A DNA stretch of 64,000 nt from Mycobacterium sp. 1164966.3 (GCF_001665395.1 NZ_LZSG01000042.1:57883-121882), one strand, 5' to 3'. Shown: positions 34,609 to 43,616, numbered from the stretch's first letter. Made by a program: numbers and translations. Notes: a model not told the origin generated them from the sequence alone.

Positions 34609-35777
34609 CAGCGATTACCTGCCCATCCGGCCCGCGGGTCGAAACCACTGGCCCGCTCGGCTGCCGCATACGCCTCCAGCGCCTCCTGTGCGGCGCCCTC
34701 CAGATTCGGCGGGACGGCAACCTTGACGGTGACGAGCAAGTCCCCGCTGCCGCCACTGCGCTTGGGCACACCGCGTCCCCGCACCCGCAGGATGCGGCCG
34801 TCGGCGGTGCCCTTCGGCACCCGAACACCCACCGTGCCATCCAGCGTTGGCACCGAAAGCGTTGAACCCAAAGCCAATTCGGCGAAGCTGACCGGAATGG
34901 TCACGGTGAGGTCGTCACCGTCGCGGCCGAAGAGCTTGTCCGGACGGACATGCACCGTCACGTACAGGTCGCCCGACGGGGCGCCGCGCAACCCGGCCTC
35001 GCCCTGGCCGGCCAGCCGGATCCGCTGTCCGTCCTCGACGCCGGGCGGGATGCGTACGTTGATGGTTCGGGTGCGGGTCGTGACGCCGGTGCCTTTGCAC
35101 TCGTCGCAGGGGTGCTCGATGATCGAGCCGCTGCCCCGGCAGTCGGTGCAGGGCTCAGAGAACCCGAACGCGCCCTGGTTGCGACTGATCACCCCGGAGC
35201 CGTTGCAGGTGGGACACACCTTCGGGCTGGTGCCCGGGCGCGCGCCGCTGCCGTGGCAGTTGGTGCACGGGGCCGGACTGGTCAGCCGCAACGGCATCGC
35301 GACGCCCTTGGCGGCCTCGACGAAGTCCAGCTCGGTTTCGGTCTCCAGGTCGTTGCCACGGCGCGGCCGGGTAGGACGGGGGCCGGCGCCGCGACCGAAC
35401 AAGCCACCGAACAGGTCGCCGATGTTGGTGCCGCCGGACCGGCCCGCGGCGTCAAACAAGTCGTTCAGGTTGAATTCGGCGCCGTCACCGCCCATTCCGA
35501 AGCCGCCGAAGCCGCCGGTGTCGAACCGCCGGCCGCCGAAACCGCCGCCGGCGAACAGGCGGCGGGTTTCGTCGTACTCCTTGCGCTTGGCCTCGTCGGA
35601 CAACACGCTGTACGCCTCGGAGACAGCCTTGAACCGATCCGCACCGGCGGGGTTCTTGTCCGGATGCAGATCGGAAGCCAGCTTGCGATAGGCCGTCTTG
35701 ATCTCTTTGGCGCTGGCGTCGGAGGAGACGCCAAGCTCCTTGTAGAAGTCCTTTTCGACCCATTCACGCTGGGCCAT
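34608..35777 (-). CDS. dnaJ1: DnaJ co-chaperone with zinc fingers
   Basis: 389 residues. J-domain with LHPDKNP (HPD) around residues 38-44, a Gly/Phe-rich linker (FAGGGFGGRRFDTGGFGGFG region), four CxxCxGxG repeats (CTNCHGSG, CPTCNGSG, CTDCRGSG, CDECKGTG) between residues 165 and 235, then the C-terminal substrate domains. It delivers unfolded proteins to DnaK and stimulates its ATPase. Third gene of dnaK-grpE-dnaJ-hspR, hence DnaJ1. Confidence 0.97.
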   Translation of the reverse strand: MAQREWVEKDFYKELGVSSDASAKEIKTAYRKLASDLHPDKNPAGADRFKAVSEAYSVLSDEAKRKEYDETRRLFAGGGFGGRRFDTGGFGGFGMGGDGAEFNLNDLFDAAGRSGGTNIGDLFGGLFGRGAGPRPTRPRRGNDLETETELDFVEAAKGVAMPLRLTSPAPCTNCHGSGARPGTSPKVCPTCNGSGVISRNQGAFGFSEPCTDCRGSGSIIEHPCDECKGTGVTTRTRTINVRIPPGVEDGQRIRLAGQGEAGLRGAPSGDLYVTVHVRPDKLFGRDGDDLTVTIPVSFAELALGSTLSVPTLDGTVGVRVPKGTADGRILRVRGRGVPKRSGGSGDLLVTVKVAVPPNLEGAAQEALEAYAAAERASGFDPRAGWAGNR

Positions 35778-35816
35778 TTTGCGTCACCCCCTCTCACCTT
35801 CTGGGATTGGTTGTCA

Positions 35817-36509
35817 CTAACTTTCCGATGATTTCGATTCTGTGCCCTGCTCACCCGCGATGTCAGGGTTATCGCCCGTGTCGGCCCGCTCGGTTTCTCC
35901 GGCTGCCGACTCGACGGCGTCCGCCGCAATCGTGTCGCCCGACACCGTGTCCACGACACCGACCAGCGCGTGGCGCAAGACCTGGTCACCCAGCTTGTAG
36001 CCCTGTCGCATGACCGTCCCGATCACCGGCCTGGACCCTTCGCCGCCGTCGCCCTCGTGCTGCACGGCTTCGTGCAGGACGGGGTCGAAGTCCTCGCCCT
36101 CGGCGCCGAAAGCCGTCAGGCCGAACGTGGTCAGCGCACTCGCCAGTTTGTCGGCGACCGACTTCAGCGGACCCGATTCCAGATCGCCGTGCTTGCGGGC
36201 CCGGTCGAGATCGTCGAGCACGCCCAGCAATTGACTCACGACGCTGGCCTTGGCACGATCCGCCGCCGCTTGCTGGTCGCGCAGCGCCCGCTTGCGGTAG
36301 TTGGCGAAATCGGCCTGCACCCGCTGCAGGTCCGCGGTGAGCTCGGCGACCTTAGTTGCCGCCCCAGCCGGGGTCTCTCCGGTCGTCTGGCCCGCCGGCG
36401 CGCCCCCTCCCGGCCCGTCGCCGGGAGGGGTGTGCCGAACTTCGCCCGTTTCGGGATCGATCCGCCGTTTGTCGGTGACCGTTACCTGTTCCGGATTTGC
36501 TTCCGTCAC
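35817..36509 (-). CDS. grpE: GrpE nucleotide-exchange factor
   Basis: 230 residues. The N-terminal 70 residues are low-complexity Gly/Pro/Thr. A coiled coil (VAELTADLQRVQADFANYRKR) precedes the beta-domain with GTVMRQGYKLGDQVLRHALV. It exchanges ADP for ATP on DnaK. The start overlaps the dnaK stop as ATGA. Confidence 0.96.
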   Translation of the reverse strand: MTEANPEQVTVTDKRRIDPETGEVRHTPPGDGPGGGAPAGQTTGETPAGAATKVAELTADLQRVQADFANYRKRALRDQQAAADRAKASVVSQLLGVLDDLDRARKHGDLESGPLKSVADKLASALTTFGLTAFGAEGEDFDPVLHEAVQHEGDGGEGSRPVIGTVMRQGYKLGDQVLRHALVGVVDTVSGDTIAADAVESAAGETERADTGDNPDIAGEQGTESKSSES

Positions 36510-38383
36510 TTCGACTCCCGGTCGTCGTCAACCACCTCCGCGTCCACGACGTCGTCGGATGAGCCACCGGCGGTGCCGGCGCCGGGCTGCGGGCCAGCAC
36601 CATCAGCGGCGCCGCCCTGAGCGGCCTGGGTGGCTTCGTAGATCGCCTGTCCCAGGGCCTGCGACTCCTGGCCCAGCTTCTCCATCGCGGACTTGATCGC
36701 GGCGATGTCGCTGCCACCAAGGGCTGTCTTCGCCTCTGCCACTGCGGCATCGACCTTGTTCAGCGTGTCCTCGGGGACCTTCGAACCGCCTTCGGCTTCG
36801 CGTTGTTCCTTGACGAACTTCTCCGTCTGGTAGACCAGCGTTTCGGCCTGGTTGCGAACGTCGGCCTCTTCGCGACGCTTACGGTCCTCCTCGGCGTGCG
36901 CCTCGGCGTCCTTGATCATCCGGTCGATCTCTTCCTTGGACAGGCCAGAGCCTTCCTGGATCCGGATGGTGTTTTCCTTGCCGGTGCCCTTGTCCTTGGC
37001 CGTGACGTGCACGATGCCGTTGGCGTCGATGTCGAAAGTGACCTCGATCTGCGGGACCCCGCGCGGAGCCGGCGGGATACCGGTCAGCTCGAACGAGCCG
37101 AGCAGCTTGTTGTGTGCGGCGATCTCGCGCTCACCCTGGTAGACCTGGATCTGCACCGACGGCTGGTTGTCGTCGGCGGTGGTGAAGGTCTCCGACCGCT
37201 TGGTGGGGATCGTGGTGTTGCGCTCGATGAGCTTGGTCATCACGCCACCCTTGGTCTCGATACCCAGGCTCAGCGGCGTGACGTCCAGCAGCAGAACGTC
37301 TTTCACCTCACCCTTGAGGACACCCGCCTGCAGTGCGGCACCAACGGCCACCACCTCGTCGGGGTTGACGCCCTTGTTGGGCTCCTTGCCGCCAGTCATC
37401 TCCTTGACCAGGTCGCTGACCGCGGGCATCCGGGTCGAGCCGCCGACCAGCACCACGTGGTCGATGTCGGAAACCGAGATACCGGCGTCCTTGATGACCT
37501 GCTGGAAGGGCTGACGGGTGCGGTCCAGCAGATCCTGAGTGATGCGCTGGAACTCGGCACGGGTGAGCTGCTCGTCGAGGAACAACGGGTTCTTGTCCGC
37601 GTCGACGGTGATGTACGGCAGGTTGATCGACGTGCTGCCCGACGAGGACAGCTCGATCTTGGCCTTCTCGGCCGCTTCCCGCAGCCGCTGCATGGCCATC
37701 TTGTCCTTGGTCAGGTCGATGCCGCTGGTTCCCTTGAACTTGTCAACCAGCCAGTTGACGATCCGGTCGTCCCAGTCGTCGCCGCCCAGGTGGTTGTCAC
37801 CGCTGGTGGCACGAACCTCCACCACGCCCTCGCCGATTTCCAGCAGCGAGACGTCGAAAGTGCCGCCACCGAGGTCGAAGACCAGAATGGTCTGTTCCTT
37901 CTCACCCTTGTCCAGGCCGTAGGCCAGCGCCGCCGCGGTGGGTTCGTTGACGATGCGCAGCACGTTGAGACCGGCGATCTGGCCGGACTCCTTGGTGGCC
38001 TGACGCTGGGCGTCGTTGAAGTAGGCGGGCACGGTGATGACCGCATCGGTGATGTCCTCACCGAGATAGGCCTCCGCGTCGCGCTTCAGCTTCATCAAGA
38101 TCCGCGCGCTGATCTCCTGCGCGGTGTATTTCTTACCGTCGATCTCGATGGACCAGTCGGTGCCCATGTGCCGCTTGACCGAACGAACCGTGCGGTCGAC
38201 GTTGGTCACCGCCTGGTTCTTGGCCGGCTGGCCGACGAGCACTTCGCCATTACGCGCGAAAGCGACGACCGACGGCGTGGTCCGGGAGCCTTCGGAGTTA
38301 GCGACTACGACTGGGTCGCCACCTTCCAGCACGGACACGACGGAGTTGGTGGTCCCGAGGTCGATACCGACCGCACGAGCCAT
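36506..38383 (-). CDS. dnaK: Hsp70 chaperone DnaK
   Basis: 625 residues, the length of M. tuberculosis DnaK. AVGIDLGTTNSVVSV, VFDLGGGTFDVSLL, VNEPTAAALAYG and VVLVGGSTRMPAV are the ATPase motifs; the substrate domain begins after DVLLLDVTPLSLGIETKGG, and the Gly/Ala-rich tail ends in DVVDAEVVDDD. ATP-driven folding chaperone and HspR co-repressor. An AGGAGGA site precedes the start; two HAIR operators lie 42 and 97 nt upstream. Confidence 0.98.
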   Translation of the reverse strand: MARAVGIDLGTTNSVVSVLEGGDPVVVANSEGSRTTPSVVAFARNGEVLVGQPAKNQAVTNVDRTVRSVKRHMGTDWSIEIDGKKYTAQEISARILMKLKRDAEAYLGEDITDAVITVPAYFNDAQRQATKESGQIAGLNVLRIVNEPTAAALAYGLDKGEKEQTILVFDLGGGTFDVSLLEIGEGVVEVRATSGDNHLGGDDWDDRIVNWLVDKFKGTSGIDLTKDKMAMQRLREAAEKAKIELSSSGSTSINLPYITVDADKNPLFLDEQLTRAEFQRITQDLLDRTRQPFQQVIKDAGISVSDIDHVVLVGGSTRMPAVSDLVKEMTGGKEPNKGVNPDEVVAVGAALQAGVLKGEVKDVLLLDVTPLSLGIETKGGVMTKLIERNTTIPTKRSETFTTADDNQPSVQIQVYQGEREIAAHNKLLGSFELTGIPPAPRGVPQIEVTFDIDANGIVHVTAKDKGTGKENTIRIQEGSGLSKEEIDRMIKDAEAHAEEDRKRREEADVRNQAETLVYQTEKFVKEQREAEGGSKVPEDTLNKVDAAVAEAKTALGGSDIAAIKSAMEKLGQESQALGQAIYEATQAAQGGAADGAGPQPGAGTAGGSSDDVVDAEVVDDDRESK

Positions 38384-38424
38384 AGTGATTCCTCCTGAGT
38401 AGTTAGCTTCTTTTCTTGCACTAT

Positions 38425-38445
38425 GCTGAGTGAACCCCGCTCAAG
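38425..38445 (-). promoter_or_regulatory. HspR operator (HAIR) 1 of dnaK
   Basis: On the dnaK strand: CTTGAGC-N7-ACTCAGC, 11 of 14 positions as in the HAIR consensus; 42 nt before the start codon, where it would overlap the promoter or leader. Confidence 0.85.
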
Positions 38446-38479
38446 ACTGCTACCGCCGAACTCCGGCTGTCAACTCAGA

Positions 38480-38500
38480 CTTGAGCCTAATTCACTCAAC
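38480..38500 (-). promoter_or_regulatory. HspR operator (HAIR) 2 of dnaK
   Basis: Reads CTTGAGC-N7-ACTCAAC on the plus strand (12 of 14 matches; the site is nearly symmetrical). It lies 97 nt before dnaK. An extra CTCAG half-site overlaps it on the left. Confidence 0.85.
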
Positions 38501-38553
38501 TTGTTGATCATCCTAACGGCAGTCGGCGACATCTTGTTCCCGGGGTCGCGAAG

Positions 38554-38699
38554 CCGTTGAGTGTGAAGCGGTGGCTTTGAGCGTGAAGTTACGGCTCTGC
38601 GGGTGTAACCAGGGCGAGGCTAAGGGCCAGATCCCGCCCTACGGGCACACCCAAAGCCATAACTTCACACTCAACGCCGTGACCTCACAATGAACGCCG
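38554..38699. repeat. Large inverted repeat, each arm three 20-bp units
   Basis: The left arm (about 38554-38610) has three units of the type GCGTTGAGTGTGAAGYTAYG in tandem; the right arm (about 38643-38699) is their imperfect complement. Same unit and architecture as at 23524-23668, but here in a divergent region between dnaK and a TetR gene, so a terminator role alone does not explain it. With the HAIR sites it fills the 357-bp gap between these genes. Confidence 0.75.
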
Positions 38700-38720
38700 A
38701 GCACCCGGGCCCAAGGTTAT

Positions 38721-38734
38721 AGAGCAGTTGCTCT
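38721..38734 (+). promoter_or_regulatory. TetR operator candidate AGAGCA-GT-TGCTCT
   Basis: A perfect 6-2-6 inverted repeat ends 6 nt before the TetR start codon at 38741. The place and symmetry fit an autoregulatory TetR site. Confidence 0.65.
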
Positions 38735-38740
38735 GTTACC

Positions 38741-39358
38741 ATGACCGTCATGCCCCGCCCGCGCGTCCACGACCCCGACCGCGTCCTCGACGCCGCCGAG
38801 TCGCTGGCGGTGTCCGCCGGCCCCGCAGCGGTGACCGTCCGGGCGATCAGCGCGGCCGTCGGCGTTTCCAACGGCGCGCTGTATCACACCTTCGGATCGC
38901 GGACGGGACTGCTGGCCCGGGCGTGGCTGCGCGCCGGACAGCGATTTCTGGAAGCGCAGACCGCATCGGTGGACAAAGCGCCGACGGGAGTCCAGGCCGT
39001 GCTGGCCGTCGCGGACACGCCGGCAGTTTTCGCCGAGCAGTATCCGAACTCGGGTCCGCTGCTATTGACCGTGCCGAAAGACGAACTCCTGAACTCAGAC
39101 CTTCCCGACGAGATCGCCACTGAGATAAGGGATCTCGAGAAGACCCTGGTCGGTTTGATGATTCGGCTCGCGGTCAGCGTCTGGGACCGCAAAGACGCCG
39201 CAGCCGTAGACACCATCACCATATGCGTCGTCGATCTGCCCACGGCAATCCTGTTGCGCCGTAACCGCCTGGGCAGCAAGACGGCGCGAAAGCAACTGCG
39301 CGCCGCCGTCACGGCCGTGCTCGACGTCGGCCCCCCACCGGAAAGGACAACACCATGA
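38741..39358 (+). CDS. TetR-family regulator
   Basis: 205 residues. The N-terminal helix-turn-helix is clear: VTVRAISAAVGVSNGALYHTFGSRTGLLARAW. The C-terminal ligand domain is unassigned. It heads a rightward cluster of an enoyl-CoA hydratase-like gene (4-nt overlap), an NTF2-like gene, an acyltransferase and an SRPBCC gene, so it probably senses a lipid or acyl-CoA and controls these. A palindrome 6 nt upstream is the likely operator. Confidence 0.88.
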   Translation: MTVMPRPRVHDPDRVLDAAESLAVSAGPAAVTVRAISAAVGVSNGALYHTFGSRTGLLARAWLRAGQRFLEAQTASVDKAPTGVQAVLAVADTPAVFAEQYPNSGPLLLTVPKDELLNSDLPDEIATEIRDLEKTLVGLMIRLAVSVWDRKDAAAVDTITICVVDLPTAILLRRNRLGSKTARKQLRAAVTAVLDVGPPPERTTP

Positions 39359-40023
39359 CAATCACCCTCGACTACGACGAGAAGATCGCCATCCTGAACC
39401 TGGGCGACGACGAAAACCGCTTCTCCCCCGACTTTCTCGACGACATCAACACCCGGCTCGACGAGGTCGTCGCCAGCGGCGCAGACGGCCTGGTGACGAC
39501 GGCCACCGGCAAGTTCTACACCAACGGGCTGGATCTGGACTGGCTCACGGCGCACGCCGACCAGACGCAGTGGTACGTCGGGCGGGTCCAGGGACTACTG
39601 GCCCGAGTTTTGACTCTGCCCATCCCCACCGCGGCGGCAGTCGTCGGCCACGCGTTCGGCGCCGGGGCGATGCTGGCCCTGGCGCACGATTTCCGGGTCA
39701 TGCGCGCCGACCGCGGCTACTTCTGCTTCCCCGAAGTCGACATCAACATCCCGTTCACTGCCGGCATGGCGGCGCTGATCCAGGCCAAACTGGCGCCGCA
39801 GACTGCGGTCGCCTCGATGACGACCGGTCGCCGCTTCGGCGGCGACGAGGCCGCCAGCATCGGCATCGTCGACAGCGCCGCCGCCGAGGGCGCCGTGACC
39901 GACGCGGCGGTCGGCCTGCTGCGCCCGCTCGGCGGAAAGAACCAGGGCACGCTGGGCGCCATCAAACAGACCATGTTCGCCCCCGCGGTGGCTACGCTTA
40001 CCGCGGAGGGAACCGCCACATGA
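39355..40023 (+). CDS. Enoyl-CoA hydratase/isomerase-family protein
   Basis: 222 residues, on the short side for crotonases (about 250-270). YTNGLDLDWL and GHAFGAGAMLALAHDFRVM carry the two oxyanion-hole backbone positions; PEVDINIPFTAGMAALI follows. The shortening is at the C-terminus, so oligomer packing may differ. It resembles the enoyl-CoA delta-isomerase-like branch (PECI/ECI-like), but the exact reaction is not clear. ATGA overlaps at both ends. Confidence 0.82.
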   Translation: MTITLDYDEKIAILNLGDDENRFSPDFLDDINTRLDEVVASGADGLVTTATGKFYTNGLDLDWLTAHADQTQWYVGRVQGLLARVLTLPIPTAAAVVGHAFGAGAMLALAHDFRVMRADRGYFCFPEVDINIPFTAGMAALIQAKLAPQTAVASMTTGRRFGGDEAASIGIVDSAAAEGAVTDAAVGLLRPLGGKNQGTLGAIKQTMFAPAVATLTAEGTAT

Positions 40024-40580
40024 CCGAGCTCATCGACCGGACCAAGATGTTCGGGCTGATCGAGCAGCGGATCGCGAAGACGACGAACTCACGCCACCTC
40101 CTGATGCTCAACCGGCTGCTGCAGCAGGCCAGAGGCGAGGTCGATCTAAATCTCGACCTGGTGATGTCGACGCTCACCGCCGACCCGCGCTACATCGCCT
40201 GGGGTGCGCCCGCGGATATGAGTCCGGTGGGACGTCAAGCGGTGCGGACTTTCTACGAAGACACGATCGTGCGGGGTGGCCAGTTCTACCTCGAATTCGA
40301 CATGGATCGCATCGTGGTCGACGACGACACGATCGTCACCGAGGGCAACTTCCGCTCGCTGTACTACGGCGCCGACGCGGTGAAACGAGGTTTTCCCGTT
40401 GACGATCCACAGGCGTTCTATCTGCTCACGCTCCGCATGCTGATCGTCTGGCCGTTCGATGCGGAGGGCTTGATCATCGGCGAGGAGACCTATTCCGCGG
40501 TCACCACGCCCGATTTCTTGAAGAAAATCGAGACATCTGAGGTGCCGCGGCAGTTCCGCGAGTTCATCGACGCCCGATAG
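40020..40580 (+). CDS. NTF2/SnoaL-like protein
   Basis: 186 residues. The pattern of an N-terminal helical part followed by VRTFYEDTIVRGGQFYLEFD and DDDTIVTEGNFRSLYYG suggests the cone-shaped NTF2 fold (SnoaL-like), used by isomerases, cyclases and hydratases, or as a ligand carrier. No catalytic residues can be named. It is translationally coupled to the crotonase gene through ATGA. Confidence 0.68.
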   Translation: MTELIDRTKMFGLIEQRIAKTTNSRHLLMLNRLLQQARGEVDLNLDLVMSTLTADPRYIAWGAPADMSPVGRQAVRTFYEDTIVRGGQFYLEFDMDRIVVDDDTIVTEGNFRSLYYGADAVKRGFPVDDPQAFYLLTLRMLIVWPFDAEGLIIGEETYSAVTTPDFLKKIETSEVPRQFREFIDAR

Positions 40581-40584
40581 TGGT

Positions 40585-40590
40585 TAATCT
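40585..40590 (+). promoter_or_regulatory. -10 box TAATCT, leaderless layout
   Basis: TAATCT ends 6 nt before the ATG at 40597, so the acyltransferase and SRPBCC genes may also be transcribed on their own. Confidence 0.5.
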
Positions 40591-40596
40591 CCTCAG

Positions 40597-41406
40597 ATGA
40601 GCGGCGCATCAATACCCGAGGAACTTCGCCACCGCGATCCCGAGTTCATCCGGGCCGTCCTGCCTCCATTGTGGTTGGCCTCGACGATATGGTTCCGGGC
40701 CGAGGTGAACGGGTTCGAGAACGTTCCCGACGAGCCCGTGCTGTTCGTCGGTAATCACAGCGGCGGCGGCTCGACACCGGACACGTTCATCTTCCTGCTC
40801 GCCTACAACACCTTCTTCACCGTCGAAGGCCGCCCGCTGTACGGACTGGCGCACGACACCGTCACGGCCGCACCGGTTGTCGGCGGATGGACACGCAAAC
40901 TCGGCGTGGTTCCCGCCGCCAACTCCTTCGCCGAGCGCATCTTCGAAACCGGCGCTTCCGCGCTCGTCTATCCCGGCGGCGACGTGGAGGCGCTGCGGCC
41001 GTGGCGCGACAAGAACAAGATCGTCTTCTCCGGCCGCAAAGGCTTTTTGCGCCTGGCCCATCGATGCAACGTCAAGATCGTGCCCGTGGTCGCCACCGGC
41101 GGTCACGACACGTTGGTCATCCTCAACGACGGCCGTCGCACCGCCAAGCTGCTGCGACTGGACAAACTTGCCCGGGTGAAGAGCATGCCGATGACGCTCA
41201 GCATCCCCTGGGGGCTGTCGCCGCTACCGCTGCCGCATCTCCCGCTGCCGGCCAAGATCCGCATGCAGGTGCTCGACCCGATCGATCTGCGCGACAGGTT
41301 CGGCCAGAAACCGGATTGGGATCACGCGTACGACTATGTCACCAGCGTGATGCAGGTCGGACTTTCCAAGCTGGCCAGCAGAACCGTCGTCCCAATGGTC
41401 CGATGA
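40597..41406 (+). CDS. Lysophospholipid/diacylglycerol acyltransferase-like protein
   Basis: 269 residues. LFVGNHSGGGSTPDTFIFL is the acyltransferase motif I region (His followed by Asp after seven residues rather than the usual four, as in MGAT/DGAT2-like members). FAERIFETGASALVYPGGDVEALRPW is motif III, and RLAHRCNVKIVPVVATGGHDTL the following block. It should acylate a glycerolipid at the membrane. It ends one base before the SRPBCC gene. Confidence 0.82.
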   Translation: MSGASIPEELRHRDPEFIRAVLPPLWLASTIWFRAEVNGFENVPDEPVLFVGNHSGGGSTPDTFIFLLAYNTFFTVEGRPLYGLAHDTVTAAPVVGGWTRKLGVVPAANSFAERIFETGASALVYPGGDVEALRPWRDKNKIVFSGRKGFLRLAHRCNVKIVPVVATGGHDTLVILNDGRRTAKLLRLDKLARVKSMPMTLSIPWGLSPLPLPHLPLPAKIRMQVLDPIDLRDRFGQKPDWDHAYDYVTSVMQVGLSKLASRTVVPMVR

Positions 41407-41407
41407 C

Positions 41408-41842
41408 ATGACCCAGAAGGTGACCGTTTCCCGCCACGTCCGCCGTCCTATCGACGAAATCAGAGGCTTCGTCACCGACCCGCACAAACTGCTTTCCAAG
41501 ACGTCCACGCTCAGCCGGTGCCGGTTTGTAGAGTCACGTGACGACGGCGAACTGTGGGATGTCTACCTGGACAGCGGCACAGTGCATTTGGGCGGACGGG
41601 TACTCATCGCACCGCCCGACGGCAATCGGCTGCACTGGCAGTCGGTACGGGGAACGCGGCACTCGTTCGACGCACTCGTCGAGCCCGACGGTGAAGGCAG
41701 CCGCCTCACAATGGCTTTGGCGTTTTCGGTCACCGGATACGGTATTGCGTGGATCAGCGAGATGATCGGGCGTGGCCTGGTCGCCCGCAATCTGGAAGCC
41801 ATCGCCGAAGAAGTCCGGCACCACCTCGAATTCGGCGACTAG
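41408..41842 (+). CDS. SRPBCC-family protein
   Basis: 144 residues. VTVSRHVRRPIDEIRGFVTDPHKLL starts the helix-grip fold; the last 40 residues form the long C-terminal helix (VARNLEAIAEEVRHHLEF). A hydrophobic stretch ALAFSVTGYGIAWISEMIG lies before it. It may carry or bind a lipid made by the neighbouring enzymes. The stop shares CTAG with the convergent DUF4185 gene. Confidence 0.72.
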   Translation: MTQKVTVSRHVRRPIDEIRGFVTDPHKLLSKTSTLSRCRFVESRDDGELWDVYLDSGTVHLGGRVLIAPPDGNRLHWQSVRGTRHSFDALVEPDGEGSRLTMALAFSVTGYGIAWISEMIGRGLVARNLEAIAEEVRHHLEFGD

Positions 41843-42870
41843 CGCCGAGGCTTCACGTTGGCGATCATGTGTTGCGTGTTGTACGGCGCCCCGACTAACG
41901 TATTCCATTGGCTGCCAAAGACATTGAGTAATTCCAGAGTGGAACCCGGAAGGATGTAGCCGCCGTAATTCTGTGGCACGAAGTTGGCCGCGTCCGGGTC
42001 ACTCTGCTGCATGACCACCGTCATAACGCCGGTGCTGAATATTTCGGTGGGGCTTTCGGATACCCAGATCTCCACCGCGCCATCGGGGCCGTTTCTGACG
42101 TTGAATCCAGAAAGCACTGCGGCGCCGTCGACTTCGCGGAAGCTGAGTTCGCCGAAGTTGGTGTCACTGATCGGGACGGCTTGCTGTCGAGGCGTGCCCC
42201 AGCCGGTGCTGCCGTCGCGCAGTCGGACGAAGGGCCGCCACGCGGAGCGGTCGCTGCACGTGTGAGGGTCGGCCTGATAGAGGGTTACTCGGCGGGTGCG
42301 GTCGAAAGAGTCGGCGACGATATACACCTTGCCGTCCCGGCTTTGGTACCCGCTGATCTGGGACTGCCCGCCCTTTGCATAGCGCGCGGGACGCCACGAA
42401 CGTGCGACCGGTTTCCAACCCTTCGACGGATCATCCGTGACCTCCACCAGCCACGAACCTCCCTCGGGCCGCAGCTGATTGGTGCCGACCACCAGCATGT
42501 AGGTCTTGCCGTCGACCTGAAAGCTGCCCGCCGGCAACGTGTTCATGCCGCGTGCGCGGCGTGGCGGGACGAACAACGGATTCGAGCTTCCGCTGGGTCC
42601 GGTCAGGGGCGCATCGAAATGGGGGCAGCCTGCGTCGTCGAATGTCACCGGCACCGCCACCGAGGGATAGTGCGGGTGGGTGCCTACTTTGCTACCGCCG
42701 AACGCGTCGCCGAATACTGCTACATACGACCCGCTGGGTAGCTGAACGATCTCGCCCAGGTCTGCGGCGCCGATGCCCGGGATCCCTTTGCGCGCACCGG
42801 TCCCGGCGATCGGCCCGAGGTTGCGAACCTCGCCGCGCCGCAGCGCCGGTCGGGCGGGGTCATGCTCCAC
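41839..42870 (-). CDS. DUF4185-containing protein
   Basis: 343 residues. GIGAADLGEIVQLPSGSYVAVFGDAF at the N-terminus and QSQISGYQSRDGKVYIVADSF in the middle fit the DUF4185 family, predicted five-bladed beta-propellers related to glycosidases. There is no signal peptide with the GTG 42870 start; a secreted version would need a start that I cannot find. Function unknown. A GATAAT box lies 6 nt before the GTG, supporting this start. Convergent with the SRPBCC gene through CTAG. Confidence 0.72.
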   Translation of the reverse strand: MEHDPARPALRRGEVRNLGPIAGTGARKGIPGIGAADLGEIVQLPSGSYVAVFGDAFGGSKVGTHPHYPSVAVPVTFDDAGCPHFDAPLTGPSGSSNPLFVPPRRARGMNTLPAGSFQVDGKTYMLVVGTNQLRPEGGSWLVEVTDDPSKGWKPVARSWRPARYAKGGQSQISGYQSRDGKVYIVADSFDRTRRVTLYQADPHTCSDRSAWRPFVRLRDGSTGWGTPRQQAVPISDTNFGELSFREVDGAAVLSGFNVRNGPDGAVEIWVSESPTEIFSTGVMTVVMQQSDPDAANFVPQNYGGYILPGSTLELLNVFGSQWNTLVGAPYNTQHMIANVKPRR

Positions 42871-43026
42871 CGGGTCATTATCGCCGTTATTCGCTGGTGC
42901 AGCCGGAATCGCTGGTCGCGGTAACGCTTTGCCATCGGGGCGGTTTCAAAGGCGCGTCGCAGCTGTAACTCGCCTTACCTCGGCCGTAATCTGACTCCAA
43001 TATCTCTGATTTCCCAGGAGTAGCGC

Positions 43027-43599
43027 GTGCTCTTATCGCGAAAAGCACGGTGCGGCGCCGCTTTAGGGTCGCTGCTGTTGACGGGTAGCGCTCTTGTTGC
43101 CGGCTGCAGCACCCTCATCGAGGGCAAGCCAGTCGCGGTGCCGGGCACGGGGCCAACCGAGCCGTCGTTCCCCACGCCGCGGGAGACCGCCACAGCGATG
43201 CCGACCGCGGCCCCGCTCCCGCCTCCGGCGCCGACGAGCCCCAACCCACCGGGCGGCACCATCCCACTGAAGCCCGACCAGAATGGCTACGTCTTCATCG
43301 AGACCAAATCCGGTCTGACGCGCTGCCAGATCAACGCCAACAGCGTCGGGTGTGAAGCCGCGTTCACCAACTCGCCGTTGCAGGACGGCGAGCACGCCAA
43401 CGGGGTCAACATCAACGCCAACGGCTCCGTGCAGTGGGTCCTGGGCAACCTCGGGGCCATCCCGGCCGTCACCATCGACTACAAGACCTACGACGCCCAG
43501 GGCTGGACAATCGACGCCACCGCTGAGGGCACCCGTTTCACGAACAACAACACCCGCCACGGCATGTTCGTCAGCATCCAAAAGGTCGACACGTTCTGA
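43027..43599 (+). CDS. Lipoprotein with Pro-rich linker (LpqJ-like)
   Basis: 190 residues. Signal peptide with lipobox ALVAGC (Cys 27), then a Pro/Thr-rich linker (PTAAPLPPPAPTSPNPPGG) and a globular domain with two cysteines (LTRCQINANSVGCEA) and GWTIDATAEGTRFTNNNTRHGMFVS. Position between dnaK and etfD is that of lpqJ (Rv0344c) in H37Rv, but I cannot confirm orthology. GTG 43027 follows CAGGAG. Anchored outside the membrane. Confidence 0.78.
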   Translation: MLLSRKARCGAALGSLLLTGSALVAGCSTLIEGKPVAVPGTGPTEPSFPTPRETATAMPTAAPLPPPAPTSPNPPGGTIPLKPDQNGYVFIETKSGLTRCQINANSVGCEAAFTNSPLQDGEHANGVNINANGSVQWVLGNLGAIPAVTIDYKTYDAQGWTIDATAEGTRFTNNNTRHGMFVSIQKVDTF

Positions 43600-43616
43600 G
43601 CGCCTGAAAAGCGAGC

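Noticed and set aside
36803..38398. Long antisense frame opposite dnaK
   Set aside because: Produced by codon bias of dnaK; translation is Val/Leu/Arg/Asp-rich without any domain.
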